Shown here: positions 33,480 through 46,337 of the stretch, piece after piece
Layout of the letters: the number at the start of each line of letters is the position of its first letter
Position numbering within the stretch: position 1 is the stretch's first letter
Source of the DNA: Heterocephalus glaber
Lineage: Eukaryota > Chordata > Mammalia > Rodentia > Bathyergidae
Assembly: GCF_000247695.1 (NCBI RefSeq)
Contig: NW_004624732.1
Span: 20,138,857-20,202,856, forward strand
Direction of reading: 5' to 3'
Length of the DNA: 64,000 nt
The notes under the pieces: generated by a model
The model's input: only the letters and a program-made list of their open reading frames with translations
What the model was told of the DNA's origin: nothing
Databases searched by the model: none
Position numbers and translations under genes: made by a program

Positions 33480-34840
33480 AGAAATTGTAGCCTGTAGAAT
33501 AACAGTTAAAACTCCCTGATGAAGCCCAAATGTTGAACTAATTAAACAAAGATATAAATCATCTTTTATACATGTGTTCAAAGAAATAAAGAAAAATATA
33601 TCAAAAGAATTAAATAAAAGTGTGATGACAATGTCAACAAATAAAAACCAACAGCATAAAGAAACAAATAGAAAACTATTGATGAACTTATAACATATAA
33701 AGATATAGTCTGTATTATATTAAAATATACAAAAGAGGAGGAAAGAATCAAACTATATTGTAGAAAAACCTTTGTATAGCTTGGAAATTAATGCAAATTT
33801 CATTGTTTTAAAATAAGATGCCAATATTAATTTCAGTCTAACCCATGAGGAAAAAGCCTCAAATAATATAGTGAGAGAAATAACAATGGAATTTAAAATA
33901 TATACTAGAATATACCTATTTAACCAAAATAAAACAAGAATTAAAGCCTGCAGGGGAAAAAATAAGTCATATAAAAACAAATAGAAATATGAAAGATAGA
34001 AATCCTAACAGTAATTACATTATATATAAGTGGATTACATAACCCAGTCAAAAGCCAACAATAGAGAAATGGGAGAATACATTTAAAAAGCACGATGAAA
34101 ATGTATTCTATAGAAGAGATGTGTGTCATACACAAGGAAACAAAAATGTTGAAAATGAATTATGAAAGAATATAGAATGTAGGCATAATTTAAAGATATT
34201 TTATCAAGACAAGAAAGGATATTTTATAATTACAAGCAAAAATCATTAAGAACATATAAAATTACAAATATATATCAACAACTAACCCCCCAAATCATGA
34301 AGCAGAAACAGAAAAAAATTGAAGTGATAGACAATTTAATAAGAGTCAGAGACTCAATAACCTGTAAATAATAAGTAGAATTAGGCAAAAGGTCAGCCGT
34401 AACATGGAAGCCTAAAGAATCTTACACATTATCCAGATCTAACAGACTCCAACAGGACACTCCAAGTAACAGCTGAGCACATAACCTGCTCAATGCACAT
34501 GAAATACTCTCCAGGATAGAACATCTGCAAAACAGTGTTCAGTAAATTTTAAACAATGGATGAACTTTTAGCTACATAAAGCAAGAAAAAAGAGAGGAGT
34601 CTGAAATTGCTAAAATCAGGAATGAAAGAAAGCGCAGCAGCTCTGGGTTTAGGCTGAGGGGGAGGGTGGGAGGAGGTAGGGGAATGTCTGATAATACATA
34701 GGAGGTATTATTGTGGGGTGTTAAATATGTTCTGAAATTAGATTGTGATGACATTTGCAACTCTATAAAAATACTACAAACCAGAAAATTATACATTTTA
34801 GTGGATATATTTTACATCAAGCTAAATATATATTAATACA
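33480..34840 (+). mobile_element. Ancient LINE-1 (L1M/HAL1-type), several sections in order
   Basis: 33570-33680 resembles the ORF1 start (tgttcaaagaaataaagaaa, then atcaaaagaattaaat). 33995-34150 resembles mid-ORF2 (acccagtcaaaagccaacaa). 34430-34540 matches a later ORF2 block (gatctaacagactccaacag, actctccaggatagaacatc). 34660-34810 resembles the 3' end. It is AT-rich, heavily decayed and internally deleted. Confidence 0.65.
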
Positions 34841-35340
34841 GTTGTAAAATCTGAACTTCCTCATTGGGAAAATATTTTAGAACTTTGGAGTACAAACAAC
34901 TAAAGTTGAACTCTCCACTTTTTTCTTTACAGGCGTGTGACTTTGCAGAAATTACTAGTTCTCTCTGTGACTCCAGGGTGCCTATAAAACCCAGAAAAAT
35001 AGTATGTGTGATGATTCAGTGACACCCCGCCTGTAGTAATCAACCTGGTTTTCTAGCACAGAAAAGGTATTCAATAAACAAACACTGCTTTTACTATCCT
35101 GGTAGATACTTTATTATATATAAAAACAGATCTCAATAAACAAAGCTTATTGGTAATAATAACATGTACCCTCATACCTAAGGTCTTTAAAAACATAAAT
35201 TAGCTAACATATTGAGAAAATGAGGCTGAGAGCCAAGGAGTAAAATGTGTAGTCATTAATATCTGGGTATTGTTTATGATTGCATTTCTACTATTACATC
35301 GGCACTGAGGGTTCCTAATTCAGTACTGCTCATATATATA

Positions 35341-35640
35341 TATTTTTAGTTCTTTTATTGGTACATTTTAGGTATACAATTCATTTACATTTATCGCTGG
35401 TTGTTTGTACCTGTACATGATATATCTTGGTTCTTATTTTTTTCCCCATTACCTGTGTGCCCTTCACCACCCCACCCCCCCGCCAACCCTTCCCTATTTA
35501 CATAGATTTCATTTTCATTTTTTTTTCTTTTCTCATAGTTTTTCCTTTCCCTCTTTTCCTTTCCCCTTCCCCTCCCTTCACTCCTTCATCTTTGGACCTT
35601 TTTTCTTATTTCAAATTATCAATTATTCATTTTAATCATT
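35341..35640 (-). mobile_element. LINE-1 3' end, 5'-truncated
   Basis: ttagttcttttattggtaca, ttttaggtatac, cctgtacatgatatatcttg, a C-rich patch at 35471-35481, the pyrimidine-rich tract and ttatttcaaattatcaatta. Confidence 0.85.
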
Positions 35641-35924
35641 CATCTTAATCAGCATCATCCAGTCATTACCACAGCTATAATCACCAAATTAAATCCATTA
35701 AGAAAACATATTCTAAGCACATACTCAGTTTTTGAAGCTGTTAACTTTTTAGGTGGATGCCATGCTTTAAGATTGAGTATTCTGACTGTTAAACTAAGAT
35801 AATACCATTATTGTTATTAATAAGCTCAATACTGCTAATAATAGCAACCATTTAGATTACTCTGGGTCAAGCTTACATGAAGATTAAATGAAGCATGAAG
35901 CATATGGGTGAGTAGCTTACTTCT

Positions 35925-36055
35925 CAGGAATGGTTTTCTTTAATCCTCACAACAAACTCACTTTACAGGTGAGGAAACCATGGTTCAGAGTGATCTTAGC
36001 ATTGATGTATGGTCACTGAACTCCTAAGTAGTAGTGGGGAATTGGTGTTTTTATG
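35925..36055 (-). repeat. MIR remnant
   Basis: Antisense order tctttaatcctcacaacaaa, ctcactttacaggtgaggaa and accatggttcagagtgatct, then ggtcactgaactcctaagta. Confidence 0.65.
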
Positions 36056-36599
36056 TCCCTGTTTTTTAAGACAAAAATTGGATTGTATTATCTAATAAAC
36101 TTACTTTTAAATCAAGACAGTTCTGGGAAATCCCAGAATGGTGCTTCTATAGCTATACTTAACATAGTATTATGAGGAGATGGAGCTTTTCTAAATATTG
36201 CTGACAATTACAGGAATGATGAAGTAACAGTTGAAGTCAAAGACAGAGAAGGGCAACCACATAAACTGCTTGTGGACAGGACCTATCAGGCTCCGGGTGA
36301 CAGGTTGGCTGGCCTGCCCAACACCTCTTTGCTCCAGACCCTGCTGCAGGCAAGGAGAAGAATAGTGCACTTACAGAAAAAATTGCCGCCAAATGGAGCT
36401 GAAGCCTACATGCACACCTACATATGTAAGAAAGAACATGACATATGAACATTAGTGCTAATGAATTGAAACTACAAAAGGCAGTAAGTAATCCTATAGA
36501 TAGATAGCATTTCAATTTTAAACAGGGTTAATGATGAACACTTTGCTAAGAAGGTTACATTTATACAGAGTGTTAAAGGCAGTAAAGGAGCAAGACACA

Positions 36600-37070
36600 G
36601 TAAATTAGAGCAAAGATTTGCAGAAAAGAGAACAATACATAAATGCAATTATTCTATGGTGGATTTTGGATTTGACATCAAAAGTAAAAATTAAAAAAAT
36701 AAAAGGTAGATTGAACTTCATGAAATTTAAATCACTTCAAAATTTGCTATTGAGAAAGGGAAAAGATAACCACAGAATGGTAAAAATATTTGCAACCATA
36801 TATCTGAGAAGTGTCTAGCATCTAGGATATAAAAATAATTCTTAACACAACATCAAGAAGACAATTTAATTTTTTTAAAGGCAAAAGACTTGAATGGACA
36901 TTTCTTTAAAGGAGAAGCCCAATAAGCACAGGAAAAGATGCTAAACATCATTAATTATTAGGGAATACAAAATCAAAACCACAATGAGATAACACCTGAC
37001 ATCCACTAGGTCAAGTATAAGCAAGAAAAGAATGAAAATAAGCATCAGGGAAAGGGTAGCAAAAGCAAGT
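36600..37070 (+). mobile_element. Ancient LINE-1 ORF2 3' part
   Basis: agattgaacttcatgaaatt, acttgaatggacatttcttt, atgctaaacatcattaatta, aatcaaaaccacaatgagat and aacacctgacatccactagg are in L1 ORF2 order. The open frame 36618-36818 is a remnant of reverse-transcriptase C-terminal coding sequence. Confidence 0.8.
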
Positions 37071-37498
37071 GGAACATGGAACATTTGAGAAGCCACTGGT
37101 CTTAGAGTGGGATGAACCGTTGGAGCTTGGGGATCAGGAAGAAACACACACTGAGAATAAACTGAAGGATGTTGAAGAAAGAGGCAAGAAATATGCTTTG
37201 AAGGCAAATTTAATAATATCAATGAGAGATGAGGCATCTTGAACCTTGGAAATGGCCAAGGTGGGGGTGAGAATAAATTCTGGATTTGTTTTGAAGATTG
37301 GGAAAATTATGAAAAGACATACAAAGAAGAGAAAACTCAAGGATAACTCCAAGATTAGGTGGATGAAATATTTTGAAGAATGGGTTCCTATTCACAAAGT
37401 TGTATGTAATGCTAGAGGAACAGTTTTGGAGGAAAGTGATTAGTAAATGATTTTTGGACAACATAAAGCCAGAATGATGGAGTGTTATGAATCTTGCT

Positions 37499-37530
37499 CA
37501 AAAAAAAAAAAAAAAGAAAGAAAGAAGAAA
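37499..37530. repeat. A-rich tract
   Basis: A run of about 15 A, then gaaagaaagaag. The element that produced this tail is not identified. Confidence 0.7.
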
Positions 37531-37580
37531 AAACCTCAGCTGGAAATTTAGAGAGCCTCTAGCATATGATTAAAAGTCAA

Positions 37581-37655
37581 CCCCATGGTTCTGCAGCCTG
37601 CCGCACAAGTGCAAGGTCCTGAGTTTGATTCCTGGTACCAAAAAATAAAAATAAA
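37581..37655 (+). mobile_element. ID SINE, recent subfamily, 5'-truncated
   Basis: ccccatggttctgcagcctg, cacaagtgcaaggtcctgag and tttgattcctggtacc plus a tail. The 9-bp duplication aaaagtcaa lies at 37572-37580 and 37656-37664. Confidence 0.88.
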
Positions 37656-38530
37656 AAAAGTCAAGCCCAGAGCAGAGGAGAGGAGAAGGCACAGGTGAAG
37701 GAGTGCTATGCATTGACCCCTGTGGCTTCCTCCTTGTTGTAGGTGGAAGGATCAAAGAAAGAACCAAGTAGGAAAGTACAGAAGGCAAGGCACAGTCAGA
37801 GAAGAAGGTATAAACTGGGAATTTTGTGTCCTGGAAGCTAGGTAAAGCAGATATTTTGAAAAGCAGACAATGATTTACTATGCCAAATATTACTAAATCA
37901 AAAGATGATCTCCAAACATTGTCACGGGATTTGTCCACCATGGAGTTCACTGACAACTTTGATAAAAGAAATTCTGGCGGAATTGTGTATCCAAACTAAT
38001 CACTTAATACCTCATAAATGTAGTGCTGCCCACTGAAGACGTAAATATATCTGGTATATTTGCATATCATCTCTAAATGTGAAACTGATGACAATAAACA
38101 TAGATGAGCAACACAATGATAACATGAACCAGATTTTTCAAAGAAAGGCCAAGAGCAGAGACACTGATTGAGCATGCATGAATCTCCAGGGTGGACTTCA
38201 CAGAGGAGATGGAGCTGGGAAAAGAAGATGTTTCCAGCAGCTTCACAAGAGGAAGGCACCTTGGAAGGGGGAACTGGATGTCCCTAAGATCCCAGGTGTC
38301 TGGGGAGGGTGAAGCATCCCAGTTTTGCTTACCTTCAGTCATTCTAGAAGCAGCATCAAGGCTTGCCATTTCCACCTCAGTCACTTGCTTTGTTTTTTCC
38401 TCTTTAAATGACCTTAAATGTATTAACTTATTTTTAACTTACACTATTTTATTAGTAGGAAGTGATTTGAAATCATGGATTGGATATGCTAATTGTATAT
38501 ATTTTTTCTAAATAAAATAAAAAGACAACA

Positions 38531-38622
38531 TTTTTTCCTGTGTTAAGGATGAAACACAGGGCCTTGTGCATGCTAGGCAAGCATTATTTCCCTGTGCGAC
38601 ATACCCAGCATCAGGTAACATT
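38531..38622 (-). mobile_element. Old ID-type SINE
   Basis: On +: ttttttcctgtgttaaggat, acacagggccttgtgcatgc, taggcaagcattatttccct, then acatacccagc. Diverged. Confidence 0.65.
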
Positions 38623-39978
38623 TAAAAATTTCCACCTATACACCAAATTCTTTTCTGTGTTTTGTACCTTGGAAGTCTTGAAACCCAATCCTAGAATAGG
38701 ACCGAGGCCCCAAAGTGGGAAGTAAGATCAAACAAGCAAAGATCAGGCTACTTTTGGCAAAGAAAGTGCTTATGAAGGCCTTATTCTATACCACTCAATT
38801 TCCTGGCTAATTTCTTTCTAGCAAGGATTCCACAGAAGTACAACTGTCTCTGTAGCCCCCACTGCATCTGGAATGAGTGCTGCGTTAAAGAGCTCATTCC
38901 AAATCCTTCCATTAGTTGGTTGACATCTCAGCTACACTGGCACTTGTCTCTCCTTTAGGGAGCTCCAAAGCAAAAGTTCAAAGGGCCAAAAAAAATGTTC
39001 GAAGGGAAATTATTATCACAGAGGGACTTCTAGGCATGCATGCTATGGAAGCTCCTGATACAGAAGACATTTTTTTTGGATAAATGCATGACAAATGCGG
39101 GCTTAAAATGAGGGATAGGAAACCCTAATGCTTGTGTATAGATTGAAATCGGCCCAAAAAGTCTGACACAAAATAGTGTTACCAGGCCAGGGGATTCCAT
39201 AATCCATCATCATCAGTCACTTACATTTAACCTTTATAAAATTCACTCTCCATTGTAATGACCTTTTAATTCCAGGATAAAAGAAAGGTTGCCTTTTCAT
39301 CATCTGATGAATAAGCTCCATCATACTTGACTTCTGCAGAGGTTTCTTGACAGCTCTGCATTCTTTGAGTCTGTTTTCCCAAGGACCACCTTGGATCAGC
39401 AAGGCAAGCCCATCTCCAGGATGCTGTCCTTAGCATCCCTTGGTGGGGAAATGAGAAACTGAGGAGCAAGAACAATGACCAGTTTCTGTCTCATGAACAT
39501 AAGTGTCATTGCTGCCATTAGATTTTCATTAAGTGATGCAGGAAGAAAATTGGAAAGAGAATAGACACAGAGATGGCTTCTGCTTAAAAAAATGAAGCCA
39601 CAGGGAGTGCTTTTCATGCACTATTAATGTTAATGTAGTGGAATTGCTCCATCCCCTTAATTAGACTCATAATTCTTAACCTTTAGGTAAACTGTGTATT
39701 CAGGCATGGCACAGGATGAGAAATGAAATTAGCATTGCCCCAGGCAAGAAAGAACACGCCTACTGAAGACAAGAGGCTATTGATGAGTAACTGGAGGAGC
39801 TTTATGATTTCTTAGCCAAAATAACACTGTAGAGCAGGCACTCCCCAGCATGTGTACACAGGTGAGCACTGCTGCTCAGTGACAAAGATTCCCTCATCTT
39901 CCAACTCTGACATGCATGGTATTTCTAAGACACTGGAGACTTGAGTTACCAAATCAATCGCTTAGAAATCTGGAATTA
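38623..39978. other. Intronic stretch without recognised gene
   Basis: Unique-looking. No splice-bounded coding frame resembling a Caspr exon. Confidence 0.5.
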
Positions 39979-39979
39979 A

Positions 39980-40162
39980 TATGAGAAAATGAAAAAATGG
40001 AAACAAAGTCTTTGTAAATAGGGAGGGATGGAGGGGATGAAAGGAGGGCAGGGGAATGGGGAAAAATAGAACCAAGATGGATTATGTAAAGGTGCAAATT
40101 TCCAATGATGAATGTCATTATATTGTATACCTAAAATGTACCAATAAAATTAATAAAGAAAA
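39980..40162 (+). mobile_element. LINE-1 3' end, strongly 5'-truncated
   Basis: tatgagaaaatgaaaaaatg, gaaacaaagtctttgtaaat, then agggagggatggaggggatg (the polypurine tract), ttatgtaaaggtgcaaattt and aatgtaccaataaaat plus tail. Confidence 0.87.
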
Positions 40163-41812
40163 GGAACCTGTGGCACCCCGAGCACATATGCATAGGTTAA
40201 AGAATTCTTTGAGAGACCACAGGGCAGGTGTCCTCCATTCACCAGGAGGTAGGAGTGTTTGGTGCTAATCATTCAGCACTGGATGTTCTTAGCAGACCTA
40301 CAGGGATGCTTTCAAATTGCCAGCAGCCCCAGGATAGCTCTTTTTATTTCTTCTTTGGCTAATCTTCCCCAGATGCCAAAATCTTTAAAGCCTTTCATAG
40401 TATTTAAAGGACTTCTACTATCGGTCATTTTAAAGATTTTCCTCCACCTTTTTCAAAAACATTTCAAGCTGTCAAAAAAATGTATACAATCTTTCTACTT
40501 TATTCACAGTTTCACTTTTTGAATTTTCCAATGCCAATAATCAACTGAAGTTCAAAAATATTAAGTAGGATACTCCAGAAATGAGGAATTCACAAGTTTT
40601 AATTTGTTCCTGTCTGAGCAGCATGATGAAATCTTGCATCCTTCTGTCAGGCCAGTGAGTCGTCTCTTTCTCCAGTATACATGTTACCTGTCCCTTAGTC
40701 ATGTCGCAGCATCTCTGTAATTGTTGCAGCATCATTACATCTTTATAATTGTTTTATTTCATTTTTGGTTATTATTGTTCATCTCTTACAGTGCCTAATT
40801 TATGGATTAATCCTTATAACAGGTATGTTATGGATGTATACTTAGGATTAGGTTCTAGTTGGGGATTCAGCCATCCACTAGGGGGAGCGGGGACACGTTC
40901 CCTGTGGATAAGGGTGAACTCCTTGTATTTTTACTTTAATTTATTAACACATATGTATTTATTTACTTTCATTTATTCATTTTTACAGCAGTGAGGAATG
41001 GACCCAGGTTACAGCTTCCCTTAAGCTTTTTGCTGTAATCCACACATCATCTTGAACTCCTTTGCAAGTCTGAAGGAGCTCACAGAGCCCTTCAAATGCA
41101 GAATGTGTGGGAGCAGGGGAAGCCTCTGCGGGAGACCTGCAAGGGGCTGGGTGACACCCAGGACGGAGGGGCTCCATGGGTGTCCTCAAGGCCTTGACAC
41201 TGCAGCATGGCACACCAGCTCTCATGGCCAAGGCCATGCAGCACGGGCTACCTGCTCAGGCACCCTCAGCTGTCCTACCTCGAGAGACTGTGTCAGCAGT
41301 GCCTGTGATGTACGATTTTATCCATGTACACAAATATGCACATACGGGTAGTGGTCACAGGCAGAAGGTTCATAAAAGCATCATTAAATACAGTGTTGCT
41401 GTGATGCAAAGAAGTATGTAACCTTTTAGATATACATCTAACTGTACATATACAGAAAGTCTTACACACATGTACATTATAGCTTTGTGGCTAATTACAA
41501 AGAATAATCTTGGAAATGTGTTTAGTGTTAAAAGAAGCAAATAAAATAATAGTTTCCAAATATTTACTTTCCAGTTGATGTTGACATCAGCTTGAACTAA
41601 CACAGAAACTCTAATATCACCTAAAAAGTAAAGCTAATTTTGACATGAACCAAATATTTGATTTTAGCTAAAACCAAAATTTAGGATATAAATATTCATG
41701 CTGACATGAGGATCTACAAATAGAGTTGCAGTTTTAAAAATAGTTCCACAGTATATTAGAGGTCAGATATATTTTTCTTTGGTGTGCTCTATATTAAAAA
41801 TGGTACAAATTT
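40163..41812. other. Intronic stretch; includes a GC-elevated block at 41040-41300
   Basis: No known gene. The block at 41040-41300 is GC-richer than its surroundings and open on both strands, but matches no protein family I know. It could be a decayed pseudogene or chance. Confidence 0.4.
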
Positions 41813-41890
41813 GAGGGCTAGGAGAATAACTCAGTGATAGAGCATGTCTAGCATGTACGAGATCCTGGGTTCCATCCCTAGCACTACAGA
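41813..41890 (+). mobile_element. ID SINE, classic (older) form
   Basis: gagggctaggagaataactc, agtgatagagcatgtctagc, then gatcctgggttccatcccta. Confidence 0.85.
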
Positions 41891-41917
41891 AAAGATAGAG
41901 TTAAGAAGGGAAAGACA

Positions 41918-42013
41918 GGGCTAGGGATTTAGCTCAGTGGTTCCGCTGCCTGCCTTGCAAGCTCAAGGCCCCGAGTTTGATCCCCAGAACAAAAAGAAAA
42001 AAAAAAAAAAAAA
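41918..42013 (+). mobile_element. ID SINE, recent subfamily, near perfect
   Basis: gggctagggatttagctcag, tggttccgctgcctgccttg and gagtttgatccccagaac, then a long A tail. The exact 15-bp duplication aagaagggaaagaca lies at 41903-41917 and 42014-42028. It may be one of the youngest insertions in the window. Confidence 0.95.
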
Positions 42014-42711
42014 AAGAAGGGAAAGACAATAAGGCAAACATGACTTCATGTAAACTGTTATTTGCTTACAAGTTTTTTTCTACTTTCTTGTGTGTGTGTG
42101 TCTGTCCATTTTTGTTGATTTTGTTATCCATTTTGTACATTTGTCCATTTGGACAGCAAAATGTTGTCCATTTTGGTAGATGGTGTTTACAATTATGCAT
42201 CAATTATTCCAGTCTCCTCACCTTCCAGGGGAGTTGTGGCAGCCTTATATTTCCAGTCCCCTTGGAGTTGATACATTTCAGTCCAAAAAATGGGTGATGA
42301 GCAGAAGTGTGATGGTGACCCCCGGCTGAAGCAGGATTTGGCCATTCCAGTCCACTTCTCCTTTACCAAGGGGACTAGCGCCACTTGAGAAGGGATTTAC
42401 AATATTTCTCTGCATCCTAGAGAAGGCAGATATGACACAGAGCTCCTGCCAATCCATGATAAATTTCTGGCCTATTTGAGAAGTGAAACCTTGACAGTTT
42501 AAGCCATTGAGATATAGTGCATTTTTATTTTGTTGTTGGTATTATGGCCCAATTTAACTTACTCTGTCTCATATAACAGTGCCAATTATTGTTTTTCAAA
42601 CTTATTTACATCATACTCTCACACCAGTTTTGCACACAAGAATATTTTTCTGAGCATTTTGTTCCAGTTACTAAGTATAGGGCTAGAGGTCTTAAGCAAT
42701 GAATATGACCA

Positions 42712-42878
42712 GTCTAGCATGGTGTTGTACACCTGTAATCCTATGGGAGTTTGAGGGAGAGAGAGCAAAAGTTCCAGCCCAGCTTGGACAAATTAGCAAC
42801 ATAGTGGAACTCTGCTGAAAATAAAAATAAAGAGCTGAGCACTGAAGGTCCTAGTTTCAGTCCCCAGTACTGAAAAAA
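42712..42878 (+). mobile_element. B1-dID dimeric SINE
   Basis: B1-like unit (agcatggtgttgtacacctg, then taatcctatgggagtttgag, cagcccagcttgg), linker aaaataaaaataaa, then a deleted ID (gagctgagcactgaaggtcc, then agtttcagtccccagtac) and an A tail. Confidence 0.75.
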
Positions 42879-43171
42879 AAGTCTCACTTGGAAAACAGAA
42901 TTATATTTAATTTTTGTCTTCAAGAAAATTTATGCCACTTGTGCTTCTTAGCTGCCATTCTCGAGCTTCTACTGCCATACTGTCTCCATCTTCCTTTATG
43001 TAGCTCATTGTGGGATGGTGTCATTTGTAATAGTATTTTCTTGTCAATATAGTAACTTTAGGGCCTTTGGAAAACAACATAGAGTTATTTGCCTAAGGTC
43101 ATGTTGAGAATCATTCAACTTTACTTAAGAAGAAAAGTGATGGAGTAAAAAAATCCTACTTCAGAAACAAT

Positions 43172-43270
43172 TTCCTCCCTCCCTCCCTTCCTTCTTTTCC
43201 TGCTTCCCTCCTCCTTCTTTTCATCTTTCTTCTCTCTCTCTCTCTCCCTCACTCCCTCCCTCCCTCTCAG
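43172..43270. repeat. CT-rich simple sequence
   Basis: (CCCT)n and (TC)n mixture from ctccctccctcccttccttc to ctccctccctccctctc. Confidence 0.85.
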
Positions 43271-43484
43271 ATTTCACACCCTCTCCCCTGCCAAGGTGGC
43301 TTCTGAACTGCTCCACTATTTTGACATTTTATCCTTTGTAAATTCTAATCCAAAAATTCTGCTGAGTATATAGATAGATTATCACAGTGTCAGCAACTTC
43401 ATTTCTGATGTTCTCCTCATCTGACTTCTTTCCTCTCAATGACATGTTCTCAGAAAGATTTAATTTTCTATTTTGGGCACATCT

Positions 43485-43577
43485 TTTTTTTTTTTTTCTT
43501 TTTGGTGCCAGGGATCGAATTCAGATCCTTCCACTTGCGCAGCAGGCGGTGAAACCACTGAGCCAAATCCTTGGCCC
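43485..43577 (-). mobile_element. ID SINE, recent subfamily
   Basis: T-run, then ggtgccagggatcgaattca, tgcgcagcaggcggtgaaac and gccaaatccttggccc. Flanked by ttttgggcacatct (43471-43484) and ttttgggatcatct (43578-43591), a 14-bp duplication with two mismatches. Confidence 0.88.
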
Positions 43578-43784
43578 TTTTGGGATCATCTTATGACATG
43601 ATTACTTAGACAGATTTTGAGTACATTGTAACTTTTTCTATGTCATAAGGTGCAGTTCACCATAGGCTTGACTCAGTTCACTAGTACATTGTTAATACCG
43701 TCACCTGGGTACTATGGATCTGGCATAATTAGACAACAGTCAGATGATTGCTTTTTTCTTGCCAGGAAGCTGCATTTAATTTAT

Positions 43785-43965
43785 AGTTCCTGACAGAGTC
43801 ACATGGATCTGACTTTACTTAACCCCCATGAACCTCAGTTTGCTCAGTGGTAGTAACCTATTCCTCCTGGGACTGTAGAGTATAATGAGAAGGTTGTATA
43901 ATTCGTCTGTACAATCAACTGAAAATACTTACCATAAAGCCTGACCCATGCCTTTGTAGATTCAA
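43785..43965 (+). mobile_element. MIR SINE remnant
   Basis: gacagagtcacatggatctg, catgaacctcagtttgctca, gactgtagagtataatgaga and cttaccataaagcctgaccc, in MIR order. Confidence 0.65.
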
Positions 43966-44438
43966 AAGCTTGGCTAATGTGAACAGTGTTCCTTTCCCCC
44001 TTCCCTCATTTTAAGTGCCTTCTACATACAGATTATTTAGGAACCTGAGGAAGAATAAAAATCAACTAAGTGTAAAATGCATATATATGTTTATATATTA
44101 ATATAGGATTATGTAAGGGCTTATTTTACATACAATAACATATGTAACCAACTGCATATGCCATATATAAATGTGTTCTCTTCAGCAAAAGCATTTCTTC
44201 TCATTTGGTAGAAATATTACACAGCACAAACTCATTTGAATACCAAGGGTTTGATCCTGATCCTGCTTTTCTTCCTCTTCTCTTGAGAGATGTCTATGAT
44301 TTAGATGTTAGAGCTATCTGGATTCAGATCCTCCCTTCAAGCACTTCATTTCATGTGTCTTCACCTATATGTCTCCATCTCCTCCTCTACATAACTGGGA
44401 TGAGTAATATCACACTTAGTGGTTGCTACAAAAATAAA

Positions 44439-44487
44439 ACACACACACACTATTTTATATATATTTATCTTTTTTTGGGGGGGGGGT
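44439..44487. repeat. Short (AC)n and G-run
   Basis: acacacacacac, then an AT patch and a run of about 9 G at 44476-44486. Confidence 0.75.
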
Positions 44488-45114
44488 TGGCCCAGCACAA
44501 GTGAATCTCAGCAGCTGCCATCACTGGCAGGGCTGCTACAATAATAATAACAATAACAATAGTGAAATGGGAGCAATATGTTTTCTCTTGCCGGCTGGTC
44601 CTGCACAGTTGGCTGCAGGGGCAGTAGACCCCTCTTTGTCTGATGCCTACTTTTCAGAGTGCAACTTTCTGGTGTTCCTCATCACACCCCATCCTCGGAG
44701 CCCTGCAGATCCTCTTGACACCTTCTGAGGATGCTGCTCAGAACCTTTGCTCTCACCTGTGTGAGGTTCTGAGTCTCGAATGCATTCACATTTCCCAGGG
44801 CTCTTTACCCACGCCCGTCCTCCATCCTCAGTGCTTACAATGTTCTTCCACCACCTCCCCCTTTCCCTTTGCCCATGTGTGCTCTGGACTGGTAGACTGG
44901 CATGGACTGGTCTCCACCGAGACTGCCTAACCTGATCTCTCCTAATCCTTTCACCTCTGACCTCTGACCTCAAGCTTTAACATAGTCTGTTGATCTGACT
45001 GCCCATCCCTCCAAATATCACCGAATCAGCACTTTTAGCACAAAAATCTGTTATGAATTCAATCTTCCTCTACCTTCCTCTTATCTTTCAGATAATGCTT
45101 CTTCCTGCGTCGTT

Positions 45115-45370
45115 TGGTTCTGTGGTAGCCACTAGCCACATATAACTATTCACGCCTTGAAATGCAGTCTGTATGAATTATAATACACTTTGAATGCAAA
45201 ATATATAGATTTTAACATTTGGCATAAAAATGCAAAACTAGTTCACTTGATTTTTAAATTTTTACTAATTACATGTTGAAAGAATACTACCTTGGATCTA
45301 TTCATATAAATTAATCATCTTATTAAAATTAATTTTACCTGTTTGATTTTATGTTCATTATGTAGTTACT
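45115..45370. mobile_element. hAT-like non-autonomous DNA transposon, copy C
   Basis: tggtagccactagccacata, gccttgaaatgcagtctgta, tgatttttaaatttttacta and ttattaaaattaattttacc. Same family as the copies at 12870 and 22985. Confidence 0.58.
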
Positions 45371-46079
45371 GGGAAAATTTTAATTGCCCCTGTGGCCTAC
45401 ACTACATTTCATTATTTTAGAATCTACTCTGTTCATGGAGACCACTTTCACTTACCAGGCAACACTGGCACTTCTAAGTGTTATTTTTGCCTTTACTTTC
45501 TATCTTTATGATTCCTCATGTTTCTTACCTCTTTTCTAGTCCACCAAGTTGCCTAATTAGTGTCCTGGTCTTCAGTCCCCTCCCAGTCACATGGTTACAA
45601 CCACATACACTTCTGCTCATCACTGTCCAGCTCACAAGCATCCTTTGCACTCAGCCAAAGGAGAAGAATCCATCTGCAGAGGCATGCTTCAAAGTGTTGG
45701 GAACCTACCAGCCCCTCTATTTCCACCCTCCTTCCAACCTGTTCTTCTTGCTTCCCATCCTTTCTACTTCCTCATCTGAAATAACCAGCAACAACTTAAC
45801 TGCCTAGAGTTTCTCCCCAATTTCTGGAGGGAGAAACACCATTTTCCTTCACTTCCTTCAATCCAAAAGGACTACCACCCACACTGGGTCTGACAGGAAG
45901 TGGTGTACTTTTCCATAGAAGCTCTTTGGGATTCACATACCTAGAACTACTTCCACCTCAAAGCATGTTACAACTGTCTAACACATAGTCCCTACTCTTC
46001 CTGCAAGGGCATACACTTCTGAAAGAAAACTGAGTACACAACCTCCTCCACATGTGCATGTCTAATCCTTGAACATCTT

Positions 46080-46222
46080 CTAAAATAGTTTACAACATTC
46101 TCTATTTGGCAATGCGAAAATGAGGTGCAGAGACTTGGGTCAGATGCGTGACAATGTCCATTCAGCAAATAAGTGGCAGAGAGGGGTAATTCAGTTATTT
46201 TTCTGCTTCAGGCCTCAATTAT
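46080..46222 (-). repeat. MIR remnant
   Basis: Antisense block gaaaatgaggtgcagagact, gtccattcagcaaataagtg and gcagagaggggtaattcag. Confidence 0.6.
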
Positions 46223-46293
46223 TTCCACTGAATCATCTGGAAATTAAGGTTTACCCCTCTCAGGATGCTGCATGCCTTCCCTGAAAAGTCACT

Positions 46294-46337
46294 GAAACAC
46301 ACACACACGCACACACACACACACACACACACCACAC
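46294..46337. repeat. (CA)n microsatellite
   Basis: CA repeat interrupted once by cgc and ending accacac. The His/Thr and Val/Cys open frames here are artefacts. Confidence 0.93.

Noticed and set aside
36618..36818. Small protein gene
   Set aside because: Part of a decayed L1 ORF2 region.
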